Below, piece after piece: positions 42,801 to 51,400 of a DNA stretch of 64,000 bases. Numbering within the stretch: the stretch's first letter is position 1; every line of letters begins with the position of its first letter. A program made the position numbers and the translations under genes. The notes under the pieces were generated by a model. The model was not told the DNA's origin. It worked only from the letters and a program-made list of their open reading frames with translations, and made no database searches. The stretch lies in the NCBI RefSeq assembly GCF_025685425.1, contig NZ_JAGTAS010000057.1, positions 620,001 to 684,000 of the forward strand, read 5' to 3'. Origin of the DNA: Terriglobus albidus (GTDB lineage: Bacteria; Acidobacteriota; Terriglobia; Terriglobales; Acidobacteriaceae).

Positions 42801-45800
42801 CGTGATCCCCAGATTTGGAAACTCTGCCCGCTGGTGATCGATCCGGCGCCTCCTACCTGCAGGAAGACTCGGGTCAACTCGCCGGGAAGAGATCCGCTGA
42901 ATTTGAACTGCTGCCACTGGTTGGTCACAGTGGCTGGAATCCAGCCAGCTACACCCCAACCACTCGGAGTGTTGTAGACGATATGAACGCGCATTGTGAA
43001 CGGCGCCGAATCAGTTCTCAACCACACCGAACCGGTTAGCGTGGAGTTGCTGTATTCCGTCGGATTGACGATGTCGGATGTCATCAATGCGTCGGTTGCG
43101 CCACTGTCTGCTGTTGCTGTACTCGCGGTCTGCGTCCCATCTGGAGCTGCAGCGGCATTATCGGCAATACCAATCTGACTCTTGCCCCATAAGCTTCCAG
43201 GAGAAGGCCCGTCCTTCAGCAGGTTGTTGCTTGTGGCATTCGTCGTTCCCTGCTGCGTACTGATCGTCTGATTTCCTGCTGCCACGCTGCCAACAACATC
43301 GGTCGCCGAGACCAAGCGATTCAGGCTGTCATACCCATACTGCCGTTTGATTCCTGTAATCCAATTCGTCTCCGAATCAAGGTTGCCATTTGGCTGCCAA
43401 CTCAGCCCTTTCGTCCAGAGGTATCCGCCGTTGTTGACGTAATAGCCACTTGAGGCCAGGAAAAGACGGTTGTTATAAGACGCCGTGTATTGGATCCGGG
43501 ATCCCATGGTACCGCCTACAAAGTGTCCGGCTGGATCGTAGCTTGCACCTGAAAGATAGGTGGTCCCGATACTGGTGCCGCTCCACTTGTCATAACTGAC
43601 GCCGGACAGCCGGCCGGCGTTATCGAAGTCCTGCTTTACGCGCCGACCATCCGGATAGGTCAACGCTATCGTATTGCCGGCAAGATCGTAATCCGCATAC
43701 GCGAAATAACCGCCTGGTGCGCTCGACGGCGTTTGCTGCCATTTGCGCTTGACGCGGCCCATCGCATCGTAGCTGAAAGTCGCCGCGCTCGCCCCTCCCG
43801 ATGCATTGCTGTAGTTTGCGAGACGGCCAACCACGTTCTGCAGATCCGACATCCACCCGGGCGCTGTGTCATACGTGTAGTACTCCGCGGGCGTTACACC
43901 ATCCGAATACGATTTGCCGGTCAACCGATTCAACGAGTCGTAGCTATAGCTTGTCACAACACCGCGGGCGTCGGTCTTGTACTTTAGATTACCGTTAGCA
44001 TCGTAGCCTCCCTGACACACGCCGTTGCCGATACTTCCGCCGCTCCAAGTCCCGTAGCATATGGTGCCAGACTCAGGGTTGTAGGACTGCGTCAGACGTG
44101 ACAGTGAATCGTAGATAAAGGATCGCCAACGCGAACTAGTACAGGGAGTACCAACGGTATTTGCCTCCCACTGGTCGACGCAATTTAGTTTTCCTAACGC
44201 GTTGTATTGATAGCTTGTTTTTAGGCCACCGGGCTCAACAACAAACGTCAGGTTTCCGAAGACGTCAGACGTCCGTTGCCAGGAATGTTGGGCTTCGTCC
44301 GTGAACGTTACAGTATTGCCACTGTAGTCCCAGGATACGGATGAAGCACCGTCGGATTGACTTTGCATCTTCGGCCTATCCAATCCGTCATACGAGGTGA
44401 TGCATGTACTTCCGTCTGTAGAAGACGATGAAGACAAATGGGGATTAGTCGTGCAGTACGGTCTCCCATTAACGTCATACGTCGTCTCAGTAGATACACC
44501 CGCTTGAACATGCTGATATGGGCGTCCAAGGCTATCCACAATGTCTTGCGATGAGATGCTTGGGCTGGGGGTAGCGGTAACCGTAGTGTCGATCTCGGTC
44601 GAAGATGGATAGGAATAAGTTGTTACCCCAGAATCCGGTCGGGTGACGGAGGACAACCTGCCCGCAGACTCATAGGCATAAGTTGTTCCAGAACGGCTTG
44701 CAGCACTGTCGTTCGGGTCTTTCTCGCTTGTGATCGCTCCCGAGCTGCAGTCATAGCCAAATGTTGTTGTATGCCCTATCGGATTGATCGCCTGATAAGG
44801 TAGTGAGTTTGAGCATTGATAGCTGATCGTGGTCGCGGAGTTCTGGTTGGGATCAGTGATGCTCGTAACCATTCCCGTATCGTCCATGATGTACGTCGTG
44901 TAGGGCGACGTGCCGCCATTCAACCACTTTGTCACTTTTTGAAGGTACGGCCCACCTGCATTGGTCGTCCCGTGCTGAGACACACCAGACGTTGCTGTTG
45001 CGGAAGTCGTGTAGTCGTAAGTGGTCTGGGCGACTTGGGTTCCGTTTCCAAACACAGTTTCCTGATGAAGATCGACTCCACTGTACGAGTAGTCGGTTTC
45101 TCGCGTCGGGGTTGTCGATGGGGTGCCCGAGTAATAATCCCACTCCTTCAATTTTGAAGGCTTTCCTAGCCACGGCGCATCAAATACATACTGTCGTTGG
45201 CTCTGTAGCCCGCCGGCAAGTGTTGTGACAGATGATGATTGCGTGATGTAGCTCGAACCACACCCGGAACATTGAAATGAATACCCGTTTGTAGTTGTGG
45301 CAATAGGGGTGCCGCTCGCGGCGCCGGTGTAGACTGACACCTTTGTATTCCAGGCGCCATTGTTTAGCGTCATTTCGTAAGCCGTTTCGTCACCACTTGG
45401 CTTGTGGACGACCACTTTCTCCTGACAGCCTGTTCCATTGCTTGCACATTGCGTCATGACCGATGGAGTAAAGGTCATCGCCGGGTCGGAACCAACTGTC
45501 CTGCTCGTTAACCAGCGATTCATGTTGTTGTATGAATCCTGGAAATTGGTCCAGCCGTAATGAATGACACCACCTGTGGGCAGAGTGACCGATGTCATCT
45601 CCCCGTAGGAGTCGTATGTAAAGGAATACGAGCTTCCATCGGGCAATTGAATGCTCTGCACAGGATAAAAATTCCCCACCCATTCCGAAACCGCAGGCTG
45701 ATAGAACAGCGTGGAAACATAGAGGGGCGATGTGGTGACGGTGTAACGAACGCGCGTGCCGTTGTTGCTGATCGGTCCGTTTGGGGCAAGAACGTCATAA

Positions 45801-46540
45801 TAGGTAACGCTCCCGTTTTTCGTGACGATCACGGGAGTTCTCCCCACATCATCGATGAGATTGCCATTGGCGTCGCTGGACCAATAGTTACCAAATCGAT
45901 CGATTACCTTGGGATAAACCTGGTTGCCGTTGTTATCCAGAATAAGAGGATTTCCATTTGCATCCGTCTTCAGTAGATAACCGCTGGCATCTGATGCGTA
46001 ATTCGGGCCGATCGTATCCATATAGGTGCCGGCGCAGTCATCCTGGATGATCGCTCTAGCGGAACCAAAATCGCGCACAGTCCCTGAAGGATCGCTCCAC
46101 GATACGTTGTAGACAGTGGTGGTTTGGGCGCCGCCCATTCCCCCGGCACAAGCATAGGAGGTCGACGGAGAGGCTAGCGTATATGTCAAGGTGCCAGTTT
46201 CGGCTCCTGTGACTAGCCTCCATCCTCCCTGAAGATCTGGAGCATTTGGGATATTGCTCGGGAAAAATCCGTAATAAGGATTGGAACCAGGCGGAAGAAT
46301 TCTCCAAATGCGACTATCGTAGACAAGCCGCTCATTAAGCTGCAGCGCACCGCGCTGTTTGTGCGTAGCAAGCGGAAATTCCATATGCAAATTTCCGTTC
46401 GTGATGTTGATGAACCCATTCTCGACAGGAATATCGACGGCGAATGCCGGATTGCCTATGGCATAGATATAGTCCTGGGCAAAGGAATGACCGGCAATCA
46501 GGCACAGGAAGATAAAGAGAAACAAACGAACGGTTCTCAT
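39857..46540 (-). CDS. RHS/YD-repeat surface protein with variable C-terminus
   Basis: The start at 46540 (MRTVRLFLFIFLCLIAGHSFAQ) has AAGGA upstream and gives a signal peptide; the product has 2227 residues. After a beta-rich N-terminal domain come many YD repeats (GRLSSVTRPDSGVTTYSY, YDSLNRLTGKSYSDG, YDALGKLN-like units). Four inserted copies of a roughly 165-residue domain interrupt them (43226 to 41283). YD repeats resume and end at the RHS core boundary GKERDQESGLDYSTFRMYAS ... LNRYAYVGNSPLTTIDPTGLDG. About 225 residues follow, with Cys and His residues (CRGIETYHLGAILAQHC; GPNSNIWLNGIFSSCG), of a type I do not recognise. RHS proteins form a shell around a C-terminal effector. A LolA-like gene precedes it by 10 bp and a lipoprotein gene overlaps its end. 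Confidence 0.88.
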   Translation of the reverse strand: MRTVRLFLFIFLCLIAGHSFAQDYIYAIGNPAFAVDIPVENGFINITNGNLHMEFPLATHKQRGALQLNERLVYDSRIWRILPPGSNPYYGFFPSNIPNAPDLQGGWRLVTGAETGTLTYTLASPSTSYACAGGMGGAQTTTVYNVSWSDPSGTVRDFGSARAIIQDDCAGTYMDTIGPNYASDASGYLLKTDANGNPLILDNNGNQVYPKVIDRFGNYWSSDANGNLIDDVGRTPVIVTKNGSVTYYDVLAPNGPISNNGTRVRYTVTTSPLYVSTLFYQPAVSEWVGNFYPVQSIQLPDGSSYSFTYDSYGEMTSVTLPTGGVIHYGWTNFQDSYNNMNRWLTSRTVGSDPAMTFTPSVMTQCASNGTGCQEKVVVHKPSGDETAYEMTLNNGAWNTKVSVYTGAASGTPIATTTNGYSFQCSGCGSSYITQSSSVTTLAGGLQSQRQYVFDAPWLGKPSKLKEWDYYSGTPSTTPTRETDYSYSGVDLHQETVFGNGTQVAQTTYDYTTSATATSGVSQHGTTNAGGPYLQKVTKWLNGGTSPYTTYIMDDTGMVTSITDPNQNSATTISYQCSNSLPYQAINPIGHTTTFGYDCSSGAITSEKDPNDSAASRSGTTYAYESAGRLSSVTRPDSGVTTYSYPSSTEIDTTVTATPSPSISSQDIVDSLGRPYQHVQAGVSTETTYDVNGRPYCTTNPHLSSSSSTDGSTCITSYDGLDRPKMQSQSDGASSVSWDYSGNTVTFTDEAQHSWQRTSDVFGNLTFVVEPGGLKTSYQYNALGKLNCVDQWEANTVGTPCTSSRWRSFIYDSLSRLTQSYNPESGTICYGTWSGGSIGNGVCQGGYDANGNLKYKTDARGVVTSYSYDSLNRLTGKSYSDGVTPAEYYTYDTAPGWMSDLQNVVGRLANYSNASGGASAATFSYDAMGRVKRKWQQTPSSAPGGYFAYADYDLAGNTIALTYPDGRRVKQDFDNAGRLSGVSYDKWSGTSIGTTYLSGASYDPAGHFVGGTMGSRIQYTASYNNRLFLASSGYYVNNGGYLWTKGLSWQPNGNLDSETNWITGIKRQYGYDSLNRLVSATDVVGSVAAGNQTISTQQGTTNATSNNLLKDGPSPGSLWGKSQIGIADNAAAAPDGTQTASTATADSGATDALMTSDIVNPTEYSNSTLTGSVWLRTDSAPFTMRVHIVYNTPSGWGVAGWIPATVTNQWQQFKFSGSLPGELTRVFLQVGGAGSITSGQSFQIWGSRIEPSPSMNGTVTNFLTYSQRFTTTAWGQSQVTLSDNSADAPDGTHTAGTATVSAGATDALFDDHIPTPAPYSNIPVTGSIWMRVPSGTITFSIFMTETGASGWSVLAAKQVTLTTSWQRFQLTGNTQNALTMLNLQIGGAGTLTSGQFQIWGAQMEMGSTAHTYVATGNAAASTGTNFTNLLPYSNQFQASTWAKNQVTLSTASDAAPDGSMTATLLQGPSGSGDGYIAGNVQNLALYSGQTVTGSVYLRAVNGNPSIDVYMLHDGEAGWGGTSTTITLSQNWQRVQATLNVQQAPNRLYFQVGGSGKIANGLNIEVWGAQVEAAGNAGNYVATGATPVTNGSEYANILSNSQTLTGSTWGISQGTIQPTSATAPDNTNTAATVTSNSTANDTYVIDSVVNPSLYSGSTVTASVYLRVPSGSVSTRIYLINVGTSGWSIANSSLITLTTTWQRFTVTGTNQNGLTQLSLQIGGAGAFTNGQVLQVWGTQMVQGTDPGTYVATSSGSSTTTLGQPGALVPNGLFQTYAYDSFGNIKQSGNFTFWQTYLPNNRLSGYQYDAAGNLLADGISNIMTWDAENRIRSANGTTYVYDAEGNRVSKSGVGTTETVYFGGKPVARLQAGQWTDLIYGPAGLLAEVPGTQNGSPSYRLLDHLGTQVATTDASGILSSVTDSAPFGQIFTGGSNDPYKFTGKERDQESGLDYSTFRMYASTVGRWMSPDPYLGSIDLSNPQSLNRYAYVGNSPLTTIDPTGLDGVGAAGGAGGCLGAVVTGGANVGADASCVFGFLTHWLFSGPKFKGSLEPRPSNGNWDEQGAYHHSPYSSIASMIGDVGGLSAPGCDFGACGGGGFGFQQSGNYPNVGVNCRGIETYHLGAILAQHCDATVSIGDGWLYSLSAGPIDGRLRGFVTKTHTLPTGATNFWRGRESLGLAKCLIGAASASQASPDAPEYHPVYGPNSNIWLNGIFSSCGVNLGIKTHGPYF
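41283..43226 (-). repeat. Four tandem ~165-residue domains inside the RHS protein
   Basis: Four diverged copies of about 480-500 bp begin near 43226, 42766, 42265 and 41764. Each reads: Trp-containing opening (WGQSQV, WAKNQV, WGISQG), APDGTxTA, a YSxxxVTGSVxLR strand, SGWxxA, a TxxWQRFxxTG strand, LQxGGAGxxxxGQ, then xQIWGAQxE and TYVATG. The pattern fits a jelly-roll, carbohydrate-binding-like module of the kind found in phage tail and surface proteins. They split the YD-repeat region in two. Confidence 0.7.
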
Positions 46541-46550
46541 CGTGGCGTCC

Positions 46551-47351
46551 TTAGAACTCGAAGTAATTCGATTGGAGATTGGGATTGAGCTGGACTTCCG
46601 AGAATTGAATCGTCCACTGCTTCTGCCCATCGAGAACCTGCCTGTAGAGGAACGGAACCATTACGCCATCTACCGCCCGATAGTCTCCATAGGTAACGAC
46701 ACGCAGAAGTTCACTTTGAGATCCATCGGGCCGGATGGCATTCGCAGTCTTGACCAGGAGATGTGTCTCGGGGTCGAAATAGAGATCAGTTGCAATATTC
46801 TTCTTCGGGGTAAGCGGTTGTTCGATTGTCACCCGATGCAGATTCATCCCGTCAATGACAGTCACGCCATGATCGAGGACCGATGATCTGGTCTGAAGGT
46901 CAGCGAGGCGTGGAAGCTCGAACTGCACGATTCCTGATGCTGCTATCTCAGGAGCGAGCGGAAAGCTTTTTCCATCAGGATGCTGAATATTGCCTAAACG
47001 GCTGTTGATTCGGGTGCTGATAGATCCCGTAGCAGTCTGTATATCGAGACGGGATCTGCTGCTGCCGACGATGGTCAAAGTAGCTGAATATGAATTCTGG
47101 TCACTTCCGTAGGTGATAGTTCCTGTTCCCTGCATCCCTGTCCAGGGAGCAGTGCCGACCACTTTGAGATGCGCCAGAACCTCCGCAACGGCTGCAGCAT
47201 CATATCGCCCGAGCTTATCGGTGGCTGCGGGAATAGGTAGAGGAGTCGGGCCAGCCTGTGGATAGGCGCATGGGCTTCCGCAGAGTGTGATGATGCATAC
47301 AAAAACCTTAACGACCCCGAAGGAGCGCCACTTACCAGAGCAGATCGACAT
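46551..47351 (-). CDS. Secreted LolA/LppX-fold-like protein, partner of RHS gene
   Basis: The 266-residue protein has GAGGGA eight bases before its ATG and a signal peptide (VVKVFVCIITLCGSPCAYPQ). The mature part has the strand pattern of LolA-like half-barrels: VLAHLKVVGTAPWTGMQGTGTITYG, YSATLTIVGSSRSRLDIQ, then ATDLYFDPETHLLVKTANAIRPDG, LLRVVTYGDYRAVDGVMVPFLYRQVLDG, and QFSEVQLNPNLQSNYFEF. Similar proteins occur in front of RHS genes in Acidobacteria, as far as I recall. Its stop codon is 10 bp before the RHS start. It may help export or lipid-anchor the RHS protein; this is inference. Confidence 0.72.
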   Translation of the reverse strand: MSICSGKWRSFGVVKVFVCIITLCGSPCAYPQAGPTPLPIPAATDKLGRYDAAAVAEVLAHLKVVGTAPWTGMQGTGTITYGSDQNSYSATLTIVGSSRSRLDIQTATGSISTRINSRLGNIQHPDGKSFPLAPEIAASGIVQFELPRLADLQTRSSVLDHGVTVIDGMNLHRVTIEQPLTPKKNIATDLYFDPETHLLVKTANAIRPDGSQSELLRVVTYGDYRAVDGVMVPFLYRQVLDGQKQWTIQFSEVQLNPNLQSNYFEF

Positions 47352-47549
47352 GCACAGTCCCTCTCAAATCAGGACCTTGGAGAATAGAGAATACTGCTGC
47401 GGTCTATAGCCGCTCTTGCCAGTCACAATGTAGGAAAGGCAATGCCAGAATCTAAGGCAACGGGTAGTTTGTCAAGCTTAACCTAGACATGGAGCTGCGC
47501 TAAAGATAGGTCACGAGTCCAGGTTTTTACCTGCAGGGATCTGCTTGCC

Positions 47550-47945
47550 GTCTATCTCCGAGTCAAATCTCAAGCTAGAAAAGCAGATTTCTCCGCTACG
47601 CTATGAAATGACAAACCAAATTCTATGGCTCTGTAGGCTTCGCCGGAGCAGGTAATGCCCGGAGCCGCTGACGGCGTTCAGAAAGACAGTGTAGGCCCCC
47701 ACCTGATCAAAGAGCTTTATATCTGCGGCGCCGATCGCAACTGGAAGAAACGCCGGAATCTTCGAGGTGACACCGAAGCGCTGGGCGACATCGATGACCT
47801 TCTGGATGCCAAGCTGGTGCGCCAGCCGCAAAGCCAGAATATTACGGCTCTCGACGAAGGCCTCCAACATGGTCATTGAGCCTTTGTAATTGGGCTCGTA
47901 ATTGTGCGGTGTATAGGGTCCGCCAGGAGTAGAGAAGACCTGTTC
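47550..47945 (-). pseudogene. Decayed internal-deletion copy of the PBP1A gene
   Basis: The minus strand encodes SMTMLEAFVESRNILALRLAHQLGIQKVIDV-type sequence that matches residues about 515-597 of the intact PBP1A at 57783-60296, then jumps at about 47680 to the last 15 residues or so and the 3' flank of that gene. DNA similarity continues into the flank (AGAAAAGCAGATTTCTCCGC at both sites). About 670 bp present in the intact gene are missing. There is no transglycosylase domain, no SxxK and no KTGT, so no function is expected. It is in the same orientation as the intact gene, about 10 kb away, with the giant surface-protein locus between. Confidence 0.85.
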
Positions 47946-48419
47946 GTGCTTCCGCCACTCGATCTATCACGATCGTATGGTCGGCTGAACCTGCAGTGTG
48001 CAATTGCGTACATACTCTACCTGGAGCAAGTAACGGAAGTAACCCGCCATAAGCAGCTCAACTGTAATGGTAAGTGGACAGCCGTATACGGATGTTTACC
48101 TTCCGAGTTGAGAAACCGATAGTTCGGTTCGAATACATCTTTTTTATTGTTGGCAGCCAGATCGCCCGTCAAGTACGGGCGCCAGTACCTTCACGAACAT
48201 CAACGTGCAAGTGTCTCAACGGCTGATTTCCTAGCCAAACCCCGCAACTCATTCAGTTCCGCGACGGGTTCCTATCTGTTGCCGCCGCCTTGTATTAAGA
48301 GGCCTACCAATAGGAAAGGTCCGCTCGCGGTCTTGACCTGGCCATGTATGGCGTTCGGATTGCTTTCGTCGAGAAACGTCGGCGTTGTGTGATCCCACGC
48401 CGGCCAGGACTCTTGTGTG
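47946..48419. other. Intergenic region upstream of giant surface-protein gene
   Basis: These 474 bp hold no reading frame that I can support; short open stretches lack ribosome sites and coding character. The region must contain the promoter of the surface-protein gene. An AGGA lies about 8-12 bases before the GTG/ATG start pair (48417/48420). Confidence 0.4.
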
Positions 48420-51400
48420 ATGAAAGTACGTCTCTTTGTTTTATTGCCACTGCTTTTCCTGCTTTGCGTTCTCAATCTGAAGGCTGCCGCCGATCAGATT
48501 CCAAGCGGTACCTGGCGGGCCGGCGCAGTTCTTTCCACTCCCCGCACCGGAGCTACAGCCACTCTGATGAATGACGGTCGCGTTTTGATCGTTGGCGGCA
48601 AGGATGGAAGCGGAAACGCGCTGGCTACCGCGGATGTACTCCAAACCGACGGAACTATCGTAACTACGCCACCGATGCTCACCGCGCGATACGGCCACAG
48701 CGCAATCCTGTTGCAGGATGGCCGTGTTTTCGTAGCAGGCGGGTACGCCAGTGGTGGGGCTGTTTTGAACAGCGCGGAGCTTTTCGATCCCAATACAAAT
48801 ACCTGGGTCCCCGTACCGTCTTCAATGGTCGAACCGAGGGCGCAGTTTACGCTGTCCCAGTTGAAGGGAGGAGACCTTTTGCTTGTGGGTGGGGTTCGTG
48901 AAACGGGGCCCACCTCAAGCATTGAGAGATTTATTTCCGCTACTGGGACATTTCAGTATCAGACTTACCTGACGACTGCGCGGAAGTCTCACAGCGCCTC
49001 TGTACTGCATGATGGCCGCGTGCTGATCTCTGGCGGTAGCAGCGTCGCAAATGATGGGTCGACGATTGCGCTTGCTTCCACAGAGCTCTACGATCCCACG
49101 ACCAACGCTGTAAGCCCGGGTCCTGCGCTCAATATAGCCCGCTCATCCCATTCATCGACTACGCTCGTTGACGGAACGGTACTGGTGGCCGGCGGAAACA
49201 ATGGTACTGCCGATCTATCGTCCCTGGAGATCTTCGATCCAGCAGCCAACACCCTGACGGTTGCTTCAGCGCATTTGGCCACCGCTCGAAGCGGTCATGT
49301 TGCTCTGCTATTGCCCAATAACAATAGTGTATTGATAACGGGCGGAACGTTGTCCTCCACTCCGCTCTCTTCGAGCGAGCTCTATCAATCCTGGAACTCG
49401 ACAGTAGTCACAACATCTGCGATGAACTCCGCGAGAGAGGGTGCAGCTGCCAGTGTGTTGCAAACCGATGGTGCGGTTGTAGTCGTGGGGGGAAGCAATC
49501 TAGACAGTACGGAATTCTATGGATTCCCGACGGTAAAAACTGACGCTTCAGACTATCCGCCGGGGTCAACCGTTCATATCTTCGGTTCAGGCTGGATACC
49601 CGGGGAAACGGTATCTCTTACTCTGCTAGAGTCGCCGTTGATTGATACTCATGGGCCATATTCGGCTATAGCGGATGCGAACGGCAACATTTCCAATGAC
49701 AGTTACGCTACCGACGAGCATGACCTCAATGTATCGTTCGGATTAACTGCAGCGGGTTCGAAGGCACAGGCTTTCAACTGGTTCACGGATTCGAACCCAC
49801 AGGTGTTCACGGTTGGGGCTCAAACACCAAATCCTGTAGTCGTGGGAAGCAGCGCGACGTATGCCGTAAGTCTCACGTTCAACGGCAATGCGAATGCTTG
49901 CTCTTTCGACTTTGCTGTCTCGGGACTACCGGTTGGAGCGAGTGGTGTATTCAGTCCAGCCTCTGCAACTTCCACTGGCAATACGGTAAACGCAACACTG
50001 ACTATCGCCACAACTGCCGGTCTAACGCCCAACACATATCCCTTTACCGCATCCATCACAAACACCAGCGCGGGCTGCCAAGGCAGCCATCCGAGCGCCA
50101 CGGCTAACCTCGTAGTACGAGCTAAGACCGCCACGACGACTACGATCACAAACACAGGTGCTCTTGCGACAGCAACTGTTGTGGGTCAAGTGTATCCGGT
50201 GACCTATAGCGTTGCAGCCGGCTCCGGAACGCCGACCGGAACCGTCACGGTGAGCGATGGATTAGTGAGCTGTGTTGCCAGTGTGAGCGCGGGCACCTGC
50301 AATCTCGCTTCGACGAGTTCAGGCGCCAAGAACATTACAGCGACTTACTCCGGCGACGCGAACTTCGCCACCAGCACGTCAAGTGGAACCTCGCACCTGG
50401 TAAACGCAGCCAGCACTACGACTGCTTTGACTTCCTCGCTGAACCCCTCCGTCTCCGGGCAATCTGTTACGTTCACGGCGACTGTGACTGTTACTTCACC
50501 CGGCGTGGGCCCCGTAGCCCCCGGATCGATAGTCAGCTTCAAGGATGGATCTGCCACCTTAGGCACCGGAACGACTGACAGTTCTGGAGTCGCGACCTAC
50601 TCAACGACGACACTCACCGATGGGAACCATTCCATTACCGCTGTGTACTCAGGCAACACTAACTTCACGACAAGTACATCCAGCGCAGTGGCGCAGTTGG
50701 TAAAAGGAAATGCAGTATTCAGCTCTCTTGTTCCTCCATCTGCTGCCATAACCTATGGCCAGGCGAGTATTTCGATCTCCGGCCAGGTAGCGAATGCGAC
50801 AAAGACAGTGTTTGCAGCAGGCGGGGAGACGGTTACAGTCACGATCAACGGCACGTCCCTTCCTATGACTATCGTTGGAAGCAGCGGGAGCTTTAGCGGG
50901 ACTTTCGACACTCACACCATTCCTGTGTCCGGAAGCCCGTATACGATCAGCTATTCCTATCCCGGGGACGCGAATCTCACTGCGAGCACGGACACCAGCA
51001 CCAAACTCACCATAAGCAAAGCGACGTTGACGGTGACTGCCAACGATCTAAACACGGTGTACGGGGCTGCGGTTCCTGCCTACACGAGCACGATCACGGG
51101 CTTCGTCAATGGCGAATCTCAGAGCCTGGTCACAGGCAGCGCATCGCTTAGCACCAGTCCGGCAACCCCGATGAATGCTGGCACCTACACCATTACTGCG
51201 GCAACCGGCACCCTCGCTGCCGCAAACTATAGCTTCAGCTTTGTAAATGGCACCTTGACCATCAACAAGGCGGTTGCGTCAGTAACCCCGAACGCCGCGA
51301 GCAAGACCTACGGAACAGCAGATCCGGCCCTGAGCGGAACCCTGAGCGGGTTTGTGGCTGCGGACAGCGTGACGGCGACCTACAGCCGTGCGGCAGGCGA

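Noticed and set aside
39857-47351. RHS locus as a prophage or transposon
   Set aside because: No integrase, transposase, phage structural gene or attachment-site repeat was seen near it.
47904-48122. Small plus-strand open frame upstream of the giant surface-protein gene
   Set aside because: No ribosome site, no protein-like pattern, and its first part is antisense to the PBP1A fragment.
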